From: Actinomycetes bacterium
GTDB lineage: Bacteria > Actinomycetota > Acidimicrobiia > Acidimicrobiales > JAMCPL01
NCBI GenBank assembly: GCA_021816935.1
Contig: JAKAWR010000001.1
Span: 1 to 64,000, forward strand
Reading direction: 5' to 3'
DNA: 64,000 nt
Part shown: piece after piece, positions 34,326 through 43,352 of the stretch
Layout: each line of letters starts with the position of its first letter
How positions within the stretch are numbered: the stretch's first letter is position 1
Made by a program: the position numbers and the translations under genes
Notes under the pieces: generated by a model
What the model was told of the DNA's origin: nothing
What the model saw: the letters and a program-made list of their open reading frames with translations, nothing else
Database searches by the model: none

Positions 34326-37300
34326 CCGGGAAGCGCCGCCGCCGCCCTCCTGCGCGTAGAGCACGACAGGGTGGAGCGCCAAAGGCTAAGCGACAGGGTG
34401 GAGCGCAGCAGGCTAATCAACCTAGTGGAGCGCCAAAGACTAATCGGCCCGCTGGAGCACCGGAAAAGCGACCGGCCGGACCGCCGGAGGGAATAGCGGC
34501 AGACGAGACGGGCGATGAGCCGGAACAGAGTCGGACAGGCAGGCGGGCCATGGACGCGGGCGGGCGTGAGCGGGGCGCGGCGGTGAAGGAACGCAGGGTG
34601 GAGGAGGAGCAGCGGGGAGGGGAAGATGAAGGAGAACCGGAAGAGGGCGATGGGTCCGAGGGGCACTCTGGCGAGGGAGTAGAGGAGGAAGAGCACCCGG
34701 GCAAGGTGGACGTAGGGGGGCGCAATACCGGGAAGGGGAGCGAAGCGCCTGAGGAGGAGGGCGCGCTAAAGGCGACCAGGCGCCAGATCCTGGGTGCGCT
34801 GCCGCTCGTGGCACTGGCCGGCGCCGTAGGAGGAGGTATCGTCGGAGCAGAGCTGGCGGGCCCGCCGGGCCGGTCGCGACCAACGCGGCTCCCTGGAGGC
34901 TTGCCCGAGATCCCGGACGCAGCGTGGGAAAGGCCGTTGGGAGATCATCCGCCGGGAGCCTCAGGTGCAATGGCACAGGAGGGTTTCCAGCCTCAGAGCG
35001 GGCAGTCCATGACAAAGAGAGGAATCCCGGTGGGGGGTATAGGTACCGGATCGTTCATGGTGAACCTGTGCGGCACGTTCGGGCCGTGGAACATGGCGAT
35101 CGGTGGTGACGATTCGGCGGGTACGGCTTGGGGATACCCGAAGAATTCCGGGTTCGAACATCGCTTTCTTTCCCAGGCCGCCTTCTTCGTGCGGATCGCG
35201 CGTCTCGGTACCGGTGCCGGCTACAGTGGAGATCCCCTATCCGGAAGGAAGATCTTTGGAACAGCTCTTGCCACCGAGGATGTACTGGAAGGCTGGCCGC
35301 GCCTTGCCGCCGGGCAGGGGACCTATAAGGCGCTCTTCCCGAAGGCATGGTTCAGCTTTGATTCGCTGCCACTGCCGGTGATGCTCAAGCAGGTGACACC
35401 TTACGTCGCGCGCGACTACCGGACCTCGTCATTGCCCGCGGGTCTCTTCGACCTTACGGCTTGGAATCCTTTCGACGAGCCGGTTGAGGTGTCGTTCATG
35501 TTCAGCTTCCCGAATGCGCCTTACAGGATGCCGACCGAGAGTTACACTTACACCCGGACGGGCCTTTCGAGCATTGCCGTGCAGAGTGGTCTCATTGCCG
35601 GGATCAGGCTTCAGGCGAATTCGCCGTCGAACGTCGACGTAACACAGCAGACGGAGTGGGTAATTGCGGCAACGGGCGGCGCATCCGAGGGAATCGGTGC
35701 GGCTCCAGAGGTGACCTACGCAACCAATTGGAACGGCAACGGGAACGGTTCGGATCTCTGGGAGCACTTCATGAGCGCCGGACGCCTCCCCAATGGATCG
35801 CTGTACGATACTGAGCCCGGCCTAGCCGGAGCGGTTGCAGTGCGACTCGTCATCGAACCGGGCCGGACGGGAACGGCATACTTCGCGTTGACCTGGGATT
35901 TCCCGATCATCCAGTTCAAGAATCCGGTTGCGGGAACGAAGTGGTGGAAGAGGTACAAAGAGTTCTATCCGGGGCACCTGCGCGGTTGGGACATCGCCAC
36001 AGACCTGCTTTCGATACCGGGTGCCGTCGAGGAAGCGGTCGACGCTTGGTGGCGTCCGATCGCGCACGACAATGCGTACCCGGATTGGGTGCGATGCGCC
36101 GGGCTGAACGAGCTGTACTACGACGTGTTCGGAGGTGTCTTCTGGGAATCGGGCTGCATAAGTAAGACGAAGGTCTACGGCAACAGACCGGGTCAGCATC
36201 TCTATTTCTCGATGGAGTCGGATCAGTTCAGGGACTGCGAAAGCTTCGACGTGCGTCATTACGAGTCGATCCATTCGTTGCAGCTCTTTCCCGAGATCGA
36301 GAGAGATCTTCTGCTGGGCTGGGCGGACATGATCATGGCGGACGCTGCGGGGCGGACGCCTCATGACGCGGGCTCTCCGATCAACGACCCCTGGTTTGCT
36401 TACGACCAGTACTACGCGGTATGGCCGGGCAGCACGGTCTCGGTGCCTGTGGATTGGTACGACCTGCCGCCGAAGTTCGTGCTGCAGTGTCACGCGTACT
36501 GGGCTTATACGGGTGATATAGAGTTCCTTGCTGAGGCCTACCCGGCCTGCAGGCGGACTATGGAGCACGTGATGTCGTTCGATTACGACGGCGACGGGAT
36601 TCCGGATGCGATGGGACCGGTGAGCGGTTACGACGTGGTCCCGTTCATGGGCGCAAACCTGTACATAGCGGTACTGATCATAGGGGCACAGGAAGGCCTT
36701 ACAGCCATGGCGCAAGCGCTGGGACACATGAAGGACGCTGCATCCTTCTCCCTTGCGGGATCGAAGGCTCGGGCCACGACGGATCGCCTCCTGTGGAATC
36801 CCCGGCTTGGGTATTACATGATGCAGTCCGAGGGTGCTGACAAGGATTCGCTGATGTCGGATGGCCTGCTGGGGCAGCGAATGGTCGAGACGAGCGGCTT
36901 GGCGGATGCACTGCCTCGCCACCGGATGGTGTCTCACCTGAAGCAGGTTTACCGGCGGGCCGTGAAACCTTTCGGCGGCGGTCGCTTCGGAGCTGTCAAT
37001 ATCGTGAGCGCGGACGGTGAACCGCTCGATATCGCTGACGAGACGGCGGGGGTATGGCCCGGTGCAAGCTACGTTACGGCTGCGCTGATGTGCTCTGCCG
37101 CCAAGTTGACCCAGGACACCCGGCTAATGTCGGAGGGGTTGGCGACGGGCCATGGGGTCTACCGGACGACGTACGTGGATGACGCGACGGCGTTCTGGTT
37201 TGCGGTACCGGCGCTCTGGCTACCCGGACGAAGCGAGGAGGTAGCAGGGTGGCGTACCCCCACCTATATGCGCAACCGGGCTGCGTGGGAACTGCTGGTT

Positions 37301-37354
37301 TCGTTGAAGGATCCGTTTCCACCGGGAGGCGGAGCCGGGGCGTCTGGAGCGTAG
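34322..37354 (+). CDS. GH116-like glycosidase (non-lysosomal glucosylceramidase family), probable Tat export
   Basis: 1,010 residues. The first 150 are low complexity: Lys/Arg/Gln/Pro-rich, then Glu/Gly-rich. TRRQILGALPLVALAG (about 150-165) looks like a twin-arginine signal and anchor. The GBA2 N-terminal beta domain follows (RGIPVGGIGTGSFMVNLCGTFGPWN), then the (alpha/alpha)6 catalytic domain with GGVFWESGC, FDYDGDGIPDAMGP and a late WPGASYVTAA. These match the GH116/DUF608 fold, which hydrolyses beta-glucosides including glucosylceramide; the equivalent catalytic residues are probably the Glu in VFWESG and the Asp in SGYDVVPF, an inference. A GTG at 34706 would leave about 22 residues before the Arg pair and is a credible alternative start. 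Substrate unknown. Confidence 0.8.
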   Translation: MTGKRRRRPPARRARQGGAPKAKRQGGAQQANQPSGAPKTNRPAGAPEKRPAGPPEGIAADETGDEPEQSRTGRRAMDAGGRERGAAVKERRVEEEQRGGEDEGEPEEGDGSEGHSGEGVEEEEHPGKVDVGGRNTGKGSEAPEEEGALKATRRQILGALPLVALAGAVGGGIVGAELAGPPGRSRPTRLPGGLPEIPDAAWERPLGDHPPGASGAMAQEGFQPQSGQSMTKRGIPVGGIGTGSFMVNLCGTFGPWNMAIGGDDSAGTAWGYPKNSGFEHRFLSQAAFFVRIARLGTGAGYSGDPLSGRKIFGTALATEDVLEGWPRLAAGQGTYKALFPKAWFSFDSLPLPVMLKQVTPYVARDYRTSSLPAGLFDLTAWNPFDEPVEVSFMFSFPNAPYRMPTESYTYTRTGLSSIAVQSGLIAGIRLQANSPSNVDVTQQTEWVIAATGGASEGIGAAPEVTYATNWNGNGNGSDLWEHFMSAGRLPNGSLYDTEPGLAGAVAVRLVIEPGRTGTAYFALTWDFPIIQFKNPVAGTKWWKRYKEFYPGHLRGWDIATDLLSIPGAVEEAVDAWWRPIAHDNAYPDWVRCAGLNELYYDVFGGVFWESGCISKTKVYGNRPGQHLYFSMESDQFRDCESFDVRHYESIHSLQLFPEIERDLLLGWADMIMADAAGRTPHDAGSPINDPWFAYDQYYAVWPGSTVSVPVDWYDLPPKFVLQCHAYWAYTGDIEFLAEAYPACRRTMEHVMSFDYDGDGIPDAMGPVSGYDVVPFMGANLYIAVLIIGAQEGLTAMAQALGHMKDAASFSLAGSKARATTDRLLWNPRLGYYMMQSEGADKDSLMSDGLLGQRMVETSGLADALPRHRMVSHLKQVYRRAVKPFGGGRFGAVNIVSADGEPLDIADETAGVWPGASYVTAALMCSAAKLTQDTRLMSEGLATGHGVYRTTYVDDATAFWFAVPALWLPGRSEEVAGWRTPTYMRNRAAWELLVSLKDPFPPGGGAGASGA

Positions 37355-37432
37355 TGCGCTGATCGGTGCCAGGATGCCGGGTGTGGACGATGCATTTCGT
37401 CGGGCAATGGTGTGCCGGAGTTTGCAGCCGGT

Positions 37433-38365
37433 ATGAGGATCGGGGTCTTCGGAGGCACCTTCGATCCCATTCACGAAGGTCACTTGGTAGCGGCCTCGGG
37501 AGTGCTGGAGGCACTTTCGCTTGACAGGGTACTGCTCGTAGTTGCCAACATGCCGTGGCAGAAGGCGGGGCGCGAGGATCAGGCGGGAGCGGAGGACCGG
37601 TTTGCGATGGTGTCCGCGGCCGTTGCGGGCATCCAGGGCCTGGAGGCAAGCCGAATCGAGGTGGACCGCGGCGGGATCACCTACACGGCCGACACCTTGC
37701 GGGAGCTTCGGGAGGAGATCCCGGATGCAGAGCTTGTTGTGGTTGTCGGATCCGACGTGGCGGAAGACATGGGGTCGTGGGAGAGGCTGGACGAGATCGC
37801 TGAACTGGCAACGGTGGCGGTGGTTGGCCGTGGGTCCAGGGTTACTGACGCTCTGCTGCGAACGCTGCGAGGGCGGGTCGAGGCCGTGAGGATCCCGGTG
37901 TTGGAGACCTCGAGCAGCGAGGTGCGGGCTCGGGTAGCGGCGGGGCTTGATGTCGAGGGTCTGGTGCCTTCCGGCGTTGCCCGCATCATTCACAGGAATG
38001 CCCTCTACCGCGGGCCGGGAGCTCGCAAGCTTCCGTCCGTTGCGCTCGTTGCGGCACGTGCGGCTGCGGCCAAGGCGCTGAGCCGCGTGGCGGTCCTGGA
38101 CATGAGCGCCCTCTCGACATTCTGCGATGCCTTCGTGATAGCGGATGGAAGCAATTCCCGGCAGGTGCGGGCCGTTGTGGACGAGGTCGAGAAGAAGGTC
38201 AAGGAAGAGGAGGGGCGCGGGCCGGATCAGGTGGAAGGGCTGGAAGCCTGCAGGTGGGTCTTGATGGACTACGGAGACGTGCTGATTCATGTTTTCGGCG
38301 AAGGGACGCGGGACTTCTATTCCCTGGAGAGTCTCTGGGGGGATGCGCCAAAGATGGAGATTTGA
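37433..38365 (+). CDS. nadD-rsfS: Fused nicotinate-nucleotide adenylyltransferase and ribosomal silencing factor
   Basis: 310 residues in one uninterrupted frame. Residues 1-190 are NadD: GVFGGTFDPIHEGHLVAA with the HxGH nucleotide motif, VVVVGSDVAEDMGSWERL, and TSSSEVRARVAAG as the second signature. Residues about 203-303 are RsfS: VLDMSALSTFCDAFVIADG, NSRQVRAVVDEVEKKV, WVLMDYGDVLIHVFGEGTRDFYSLESLW, all diagnostic. NadD makes deamido-NAD; RsfS binds L14 and blocks subunit joining in starvation. The two genes are commonly adjacent; here no stop or start separates them. ATG 37433 is preferred because NadD proteins start MRIG; a GTG at 37412 is in frame with no better ribosome site. Confidence 0.92.
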   Translation: MRIGVFGGTFDPIHEGHLVAASGVLEALSLDRVLLVVANMPWQKAGREDQAGAEDRFAMVSAAVAGIQGLEASRIEVDRGGITYTADTLRELREEIPDAELVVVVGSDVAEDMGSWERLDEIAELATVAVVGRGSRVTDALLRTLRGRVEAVRIPVLETSSSEVRARVAAGLDVEGLVPSGVARIIHRNALYRGPGARKLPSVALVAARAAAAKALSRVAVLDMSALSTFCDAFVIADGSNSRQVRAVVDEVEKKVKEEEGRGPDQVEGLEACRWVLMDYGDVLIHVFGEGTRDFYSLESLWGDAPKMEI

Positions 38366-38381
38366 GACTCTGAGCTGAGGG

Positions 38382-38999
38382 TCAGCTTGGGGCGAGGAAG
38401 GCGTAGTCGCTCCGGGTGACGGGAGGGGCAAGGAGCACGCCGGACTGGTCGGGGACGTCGACCGCCTTTCCACCCAGTGTGAACGCTACGCTGCGGACAC
38501 CCGGAACAGCGGTGGCCGTGTAGACGATCTGCGCCACGGCCTCGATCTCGGAGGAGCCGGTAAGAGTGTCGAAAGCATTCGTCAGCTGAACAGTTGCAAC
38601 GTTGCCCAGAGTCCTCGAGGTGAGCGCGCCGGTGCTCTGAGGAATAGCACTGGTTACGCCGCCTGCTGTTTCGGCAGCGGTCGGCCCAGCTTGAAGCGCC
38701 GCCAGGACATCGTCGAGAGAGTGGGAGCCGGCAAGGCGCCGGACCGACGGGTAGAGCTTGCCCGTTGGGCCGAGGAGGAAAATCACGACGTCTGCCTGGG
38801 TGTTCATGCCGTTATCCTGGGCTGCCCCGGGGAGTACCCTGTTAGGATCGAGAAGGCCGAAGGGGACAGCGGACCTCTTGATCGGGACCGGCGAAGGTTG
38901 GGTTGACACTGTTGCGCAGGCTGGTAGGAGGAAGGCTGCGCCGAGTGCGATCACGCATGCGGCGGCCAGCACCGGACGGCTGGCCGGTGCTGTTCTCAA
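38382..38999 (-). CDS. GerMN-domain lipoprotein
   Basis: 205 residues. A signal peptide ends in the lipobox LLPAC with Cys 28. The rest matches the GerMN (sporulation/spore germination) domain: VVIFLLGPTGKLYPSVRRLA, LAALQAGPTAAE, SAIPQSTGAL and VTVQL-type strands. In many actinobacteria LpqB, a GerMN lipoprotein, is encoded after mtrA-mtrB and modulates MtrB. Here it follows a sensor kinase by a 4-bp TTGA overlap, so the two are probably co-translated. It lacks the C-terminal propeller of full LpqB. Role in kinase control is inferred from context. Confidence 0.85.
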   Translation of the reverse strand: MRTAPASRPVLAAACVIALGAAFLLPACATVSTQPSPVPIKRSAVPFGLLDPNRVLPGAAQDNGMNTQADVVIFLLGPTGKLYPSVRRLAGSHSLDDVLAALQAGPTAAETAGGVTSAIPQSTGALTSRTLGNVATVQLTNAFDTLTGSSEIEAVAQIVYTATAVPGVRSVAFTLGGKAVDVPDQSGVLLAPPVTRSDYAFLAPS

Positions 39000-40492
39000 C
39001 TTCGATCAGCCTCCTGCCTACCCGTGATCCGTGCGACGGCGTGGTGCACGGTTTCCTTTCCGTGGCGGGGCCCGGGGAGACGCGACAGCAGCCTGGTCTC
39101 GGTCGATGCGCTCGGAAGGGGAGAGGGCTTCGTGCCATCGGCAGGCTGCAGTGGAATCTCGACCACGAAGCTATTGGACCCGTTGCCACCGTCGACGAAG
39201 ATGCGCCCGCCATGGAGCCGGACGTGCTCGGTCGCAAGCGCAAGGCCCAGGCCCGTGCCTCGCGTCTCGCCCCGCTTACCTGCGGTCTTGCCCCGATAGA
39301 ACCTCTCGAAGATCCTCTCTCGCTCGTCAGGGGCAATACCGGGACCGTGGTCGGAGATACGGATCTGCAGGTGCGGGCCGGCCGCCCTGGCCGAGATCTC
39401 GGTGACTCCCCCGGCGTAGAGATTTGCATTGTCGACGAGGTTTGCAAGTACCCGCTCGATCCGGCGGCGGTCGACGAGAACCCTCGTGCCTCCCAGCCCG
39501 GGGTCGATATCGCAACGGGGAGAATCCGTTCCCGGAAGACGTGATGCCTGCTGCACTAGGACGTGGACATCTGTCGGCTCGAGCAGAAGATCCTCGGCGG
39601 CAGAGTCGAGTCTCGAGATCTCGATTAGCTCCTGAACTATGCGACTAAAACTCCTGACTTCCGATGCAAGGAGCCGCACGGCGTGCCGCTGGCGATCGGG
39701 GATACCGGCGCTGCCGGCCTCGAGGACCTCCACCGTGTTGAGGAGCGTCGTAAGTGGGGAGCGAAGCTCGTGGCTGACGTCGGAAGTGAAGCGTACTTCA
39801 CGCTGGATCCGGTCCTGGAGCGTATCGGCCATCTCGTTGAAGGAAGCGGAGAGCCGGGCAAGATCACGATCGCGGCCGGTTGCAAGGCGCGTGTCGAGGC
39901 TTCCATGAGCGATGGCGACGGCGACTCGAGAGGTGTTGGTGAGCGGCCGGAGAGCCCTTCGCGCCGCCCAGCGTCCCGTTGCGGCTCCGGCGAGAGCTGT
40001 GAGGATCACGGCAACGGTAAGAATAAGGGCCAGCAGGTTGAGAGCATTGTTGAGATCGGACAGGGAGAACGTTTCGAAGTAGTAGGACTTCACGCTGGGA
40101 AGGGGCAGGCCTACCACGAACTGCGGAGAGCCGGACAGCCCGGAGCGTTGCGTGGCTGGCTGCCCACGAAGGACGTCCCGGCGCAGCGCAACCGGTATTG
40201 CACTCTGGTCGACCGAAAGGGAGCTCGTGAACCATTGGCCGTTCCTCAGTATCAGATACCTTGCCCCCGTACCACTCCGGAGGGATTGCATGACGGACGT
40301 GACGCTGGCGTTCGGAGGCAGGAGGTCGGCTTGGACAAGGGAGGCATCAGCGTACGACTGATGCAGATCGGAGGCTTGTCTCGCATTGATCAGGTAGTAC
40401 CTGGCGCTAAAGTAGGTGAATCCTCCCATGAGGACCGAAAGGAACAGTGTCGTCACGCCGAACGTGATGGTAAGACGGGCCCGCAACCCCAT
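38996..40492 (-). CDS. Sensor histidine kinase, MtrB-like
   Basis: 498 residues from ATG 40492. Two membrane helices (about 6-29 and 152-173) flank an extracytoplasmic sensor of about 120 residues. HAMP runs from 174 to 228. The HisKA H-box TSDVSHELRSPLTTL has His 241. The ATPase domain follows with the N box (ANLVDNANLYA), the G1 box SDHGPGIAPDERERIFERFYRG and GTGLGLALATEHVRLHGG. With the downstream GerMN lipoprotein it resembles MtrB-LpqB, which acts with MtrA on division and cell-wall genes. The likely partner regulator is 7 kb away at 47.7 kb. TAGGCT seven bases upstream fixes the start; the frame is open to 40765. Confidence 0.88.
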   Translation of the reverse strand: MGLRARLTITFGVTTLFLSVLMGGFTYFSARYYLINARQASDLHQSYADASLVQADLLPPNASVTSVMQSLRSGTGARYLILRNGQWFTSSLSVDQSAIPVALRRDVLRGQPATQRSGLSGSPQFVVGLPLPSVKSYYFETFSLSDLNNALNLLALILTVAVILTALAGAATGRWAARRALRPLTNTSRVAVAIAHGSLDTRLATGRDRDLARLSASFNEMADTLQDRIQREVRFTSDVSHELRSPLTTLLNTVEVLEAGSAGIPDRQRHAVRLLASEVRSFSRIVQELIEISRLDSAAEDLLLEPTDVHVLVQQASRLPGTDSPRCDIDPGLGGTRVLVDRRRIERVLANLVDNANLYAGGVTEISARAAGPHLQIRISDHGPGIAPDERERIFERFYRGKTAGKRGETRGTGLGLALATEHVRLHGGRIFVDGGNGSNSFVVEIPLQPADGTKPSPLPSASTETRLLSRLPGPRHGKETVHHAVARITGRQEADRS

Positions 40493-40499
40493 GGAGCCA

Positions 40500-40505
40500 A
40501 GCCTA
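40500..40505 (-). promoter_or_regulatory. -10 box TAGGCT of a leaderless sensor-kinase promoter
   Basis: Minus-strand TAGGCT, seven bases (TGGCTCC), then ATG 40492. Confidence 0.5.
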
Positions 40506-40604
40506 CCATTGGCCGGATCTGGCAGCGATGGCGCCCGAACGTTCGGCGGCATTGCCGGTGAGAGCTTCGCTGGCGCGCCGTTTAGTGCATGCTTTGCCGT
40601 GTAG

Positions 40605-40610
40605 TAGTAT
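40605..40610 (+). promoter_or_regulatory. Probable rpsB operon promoter (-10 TAGTAT)
   Basis: TAGTAT with TTAGTG 17 bases upstream (40582-40587). Initiation near 40617 would give rpsB an untranslated leader of about 165 bases. Confidence 0.35.
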
Positions 40611-40706
40611 TGCATCGCCGTTCGGCAAGGCAATGGGTTTTGGCGAATGGCTGGAGAAATTTGCACCCGGTGCATCCACGGTCGCCGGAGGTTCAGCCAG
40701 TAGCCG

Positions 40707-40757
40707 CCCCAGGGCCAGCCACGCTGGAGGATCGTCCATGAAGGCGTAGCGCTGGGG
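40707..40757 (+). promoter_or_regulatory. Structured leader upstream of rpsB
   Basis: CCCCAG (40707-40712) can pair with CTGGGG (40752-40757), enclosing a hairpin CCAGC-CAC-GCTGG at 40715-40727. It lies 25 bases before the rpsB ATG. Autoregulatory leaders for S2 are known in other bacteria; I cannot match this one to a known class. Confidence 0.3.
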
Positions 40758-40782
40758 AAGAACAACCGATGGAGGATTTTGC

Positions 40783-41742
40783 ATGGCAGTCGTTACGACC
40801 CGGCAGTTGCTCGAGGCCGGAATGCATTTCGGGCATCAGACGCGCAGGTGGAACCCCAAGATGCGCCGTTATATATACGGCGAGAAGAGGGGTATCTACG
40901 TGATCGACGTCAGGAAGACCCTGGAGGGCCTGGAAAGCGCGTATTCGTTCGTGCGTGACTTGGCGTCCGGCGGCGGAACCCTGCTGTTCGTGGGAACGAA
41001 GCGGCAGGCGCAGGGCCCTGTGGCGTCGTATGCGGAGGCCTGCGGTATGCCATATGTGAGCGAGCGGTGGCTGGGTGGCACTCTTACGAATTTCACAACG
41101 GTCTCGTCCCGGGTGCAGAAGCTGCTGGAGTACGAGCGGATGGAAATCGCCGGGGACTTCGACGCGATGCCGAAGAAGGAGGCTCTCCATCACAGGAGGG
41201 ACTTCGCCAAGTTCCGCCGGAATCTCGGTGGGATCCGGCGCCTAGGTGCGGTTCCGGACGCGATTTTCATCATTGACACCAACAAGGAGCACATCGCGAT
41301 TACCGAGGCACGGAAGCTGGGAGTGCCGATCATCGCGTTGGTCGATACGAACTGCGAGCCGGACCAGGTGGATTATGTGATCCCAGGCAACGACGATGCG
41401 ATCCGGGCGAATGCTCTTGCCTGCAGGGTGATGGCGGAGGCGGTGGCCGAGGGACGCCACATAGCGGAGCACGGGTATGTTATGGCGTCCGGCGGCGGCT
41501 CGCCAGCCGACGACGGTCCCGGCGACACCTTAGGTGATTCGTCTGGTGATGTTCCGGGCCGGGCTCTCGGCGAGGGCTTGGGTCAGGTCGGGGAACCGCA
41601 AGTGGTAGCCGGAGATGCTTCGCCAGCCGGGGCCTCAGGTGCCTTGCCGGTAGAGGCGGAAGTCGAGGGTCGGGGTGGCGATCTTGCAGGGGACGGTGGG
41701 GCGGTAGCGGAAGAGAGTGAGGAGATTGCAGGAGATGAGTAG
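40783..41742 (+). CDS. rpsB: 30S ribosomal protein S2
   Basis: 319 residues; S2 is usually 230-280. The core (1 to about 235) is typical: LLEAGMHFGHQTRRWNPKM, YIYGEKRGIYVIDVRKT, LFVGTKRQA, RWLGGTLTNF, PDAIFIIDTNKEHIAITEAR and LVDTNCEPDQVDYVIPGNDDA. The last 80 residues are an acidic Gly/Ala/Glu/Asp-rich tail with no recognisable domain. ATG 40783 is preceded by GGAGG at 7 bases. First gene of rpsB-tsf-pyrH-frr-cdsA, a conserved order. Confidence 0.97.
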   Translation: MAVVTTRQLLEAGMHFGHQTRRWNPKMRRYIYGEKRGIYVIDVRKTLEGLESAYSFVRDLASGGGTLLFVGTKRQAQGPVASYAEACGMPYVSERWLGGTLTNFTTVSSRVQKLLEYERMEIAGDFDAMPKKEALHHRRDFAKFRRNLGGIRRLGAVPDAIFIIDTNKEHIAITEARKLGVPIIALVDTNCEPDQVDYVIPGNDDAIRANALACRVMAEAVAEGRHIAEHGYVMASGGGSPADDGPGDTLGDSSGDVPGRALGEGLGQVGEPQVVAGDASPAGASGALPVEAEVEGRGGDLAGDGGAVAEESEEIAGDE

Positions 41743-42529
41743 CGGATTCACTGCTCAGGATGTCCAGTCGCTGAGGCGCTCCACCGGAGCGGGCATGATG
41801 GACGCGAAGCGCGCCCTCGAGCAGAATGACGGTGACTTCGATAAGGCGACGCAGTGGCTGCGTGTGCAGGGGCTTGCGGGTGCCGCCAAGCGGAGCGATC
41901 GCGAAGCGGGCGAAGGAGCGATCGCTCTCGTGATCCAGGGGGGCGTGGCGGGCATGGTGGAGCTTCGGTGCGAGACGGACTTTGTTGCCAAGACGCCGGA
42001 GGTGGTAGCGGCTGGTGAGAAGCTCGCAAAGTCGCTGGCGGCAGGCGGAGAGGTCGAGCTCAAGGCTCAGGAAGGCCTCGTGGACGAGCTCCGCAGCAGC
42101 ATGAAGGAGAATATCCTGTTAGGGCGAACCGAGCGTATAGAGGCAGCAGCGGGCAACTCCATCGGTGGTTACCTGCATGTTCAGGGCGGTCGTGGGACCA
42201 ACGCGGTGGTAGTCGAGTTGGAGGGCGGTACGCCGGAGCTCGGGCATGACGTAGCGGTTCATATAGCCTTCACCAAGCCGGCATACATCTCGCGAGACGA
42301 AGTGCCCGCGGCGGAGGTCGCAGCGGAAAGGGCGACGCTGATCGAGATGACCAAGGCCGAAGGCAAGCCCGAGGCTGCCGTGGACAAGATCGTGGAGAGC
42401 CGGCTGGGAGGCTTCTTCAAGGAGCGCTGTCTTCTCGAACAGGCTTACGTGAGAGACGAGAAGCTGTCGATTACCGAACTACTCGGCGATGTAAGGGTCG
42501 TTCGCTTCGTACAGGCATACGTGAGCTGA
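41735..42529 (+). CDS. tsf: Elongation factor Ts
   Basis: 264 residues. The N-terminal UBA-like module and TDVKSLR-type block reads FTAQDVQSLRRSTGAGMMDAK. The core has VELRCETDFVAKTPEV and HIAFTKPAYISRDEVP. It exchanges GDP on EF-Tu. ATG 41735 overlaps the rpsB stop by 8 bp; GAGGAG about ten bases upstream supports it over an in-frame start six codons earlier. Confidence 0.97.
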   Translation: MSSGFTAQDVQSLRRSTGAGMMDAKRALEQNDGDFDKATQWLRVQGLAGAAKRSDREAGEGAIALVIQGGVAGMVELRCETDFVAKTPEVVAAGEKLAKSLAAGGEVELKAQEGLVDELRSSMKENILLGRTERIEAAAGNSIGGYLHVQGGRGTNAVVVELEGGTPELGHDVAVHIAFTKPAYISRDEVPAAEVAAERATLIEMTKAEGKPEAAVDKIVESRLGGFFKERCLLEQAYVRDEKLSITELLGDVRVVRFVQAYVS

Positions 42530-42553
42530 CGGATACGCAGGGAGGAGATTCCA

Positions 42554-43276
42554 ATGGCTTCGCCTCCCAGGAGATTACTTCTGAAGATGTCGGGGGAGGC
42601 CTTGGCGTCGAAGAGCGCAAACGAAGTACTGGATCCGGACATTGTGAACCGGTTTGCTTCGGAACTGGCACACGCTGTCGAGGGGTTGGGGATCGAGCTG
42701 GGAGTGGTCATTGGCGGAGGTAATATCTGGCGAGGTGACCGAGGGGCAGGCGAGTCGATCGAGCGCTCGGCATCGGACACGATGGGCATGCTTGCTACCG
42801 TTATCAATGCGTTGGCTCTGCAGGATGCCATCGAGAAGGAGGGCAGGGCAACCAGGGTGATGACCGCGATCCCCATGGATGAAGTTGCAGAGCCCTATAT
42901 CCGCAGAAGGGCAGTTCGTCACCTCGAGAAGGGGCGCATCATCATCTTGGCGGCAGGTATGGGCAACCCGTATTTCACCACGGATACCTCGGCCGCATTA
43001 CGTGCCGCCGAACTGGGGGCGGGGATGCTCTTGAAAGGGACGCACTCGGGAGTGGACGGGGTTTACTCGTCAGACCCCCGTACCGACCCGTCGGCTGTCA
43101 GGTATGCAAAGCTCTCGTTCATGGATCTGGTCAACAGGGACCTCAAGGTGATGGATCTTACTGCGATCACATTTTGCAGAGACAACGACCTCGCGGTTCT
43201 CGTGTTCGACATGAGCACACCGGGAAACCTGGCCGGAGCGCTTGCCGGCGAAGAGATCGGCACGCTCATCAGGTAG
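42554..43276 (+). CDS. pyrH: UMP kinase
   Basis: 240 residues, standard. LLLKMSGEAL, VVIGGGNIWRGDRGA, TDTSAALRAAEL, LLKGTHSGVDGVYSSDPRTDP and the final INPGNLAGAL-like segment (MSTPGNLAGALAGEEIGT) are diagnostic of bacterial hexameric UMP kinase. It phosphorylates UMP to UDP. GGAGG lies eight bases before the ATG. Confidence 0.97.
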   Translation: MASPPRRLLLKMSGEALASKSANEVLDPDIVNRFASELAHAVEGLGIELGVVIGGGNIWRGDRGAGESIERSASDTMGMLATVINALALQDAIEKEGRATRVMTAIPMDEVAEPYIRRRAVRHLEKGRIIILAAGMGNPYFTTDTSAALRAAELGAGMLLKGTHSGVDGVYSSDPRTDPSAVRYAKLSFMDLVNRDLKVMDLTAITFCRDNDLAVLVFDMSTPGNLAGALAGEEIGTLIR

Positions 43277-43352
43277 TGTTCGGCTGCACGGTCACTCCGG
43301 AGGCACGGTGATTCCGGCAGGGCCTGGTTATTCATACTACGCTTGACGGCAT

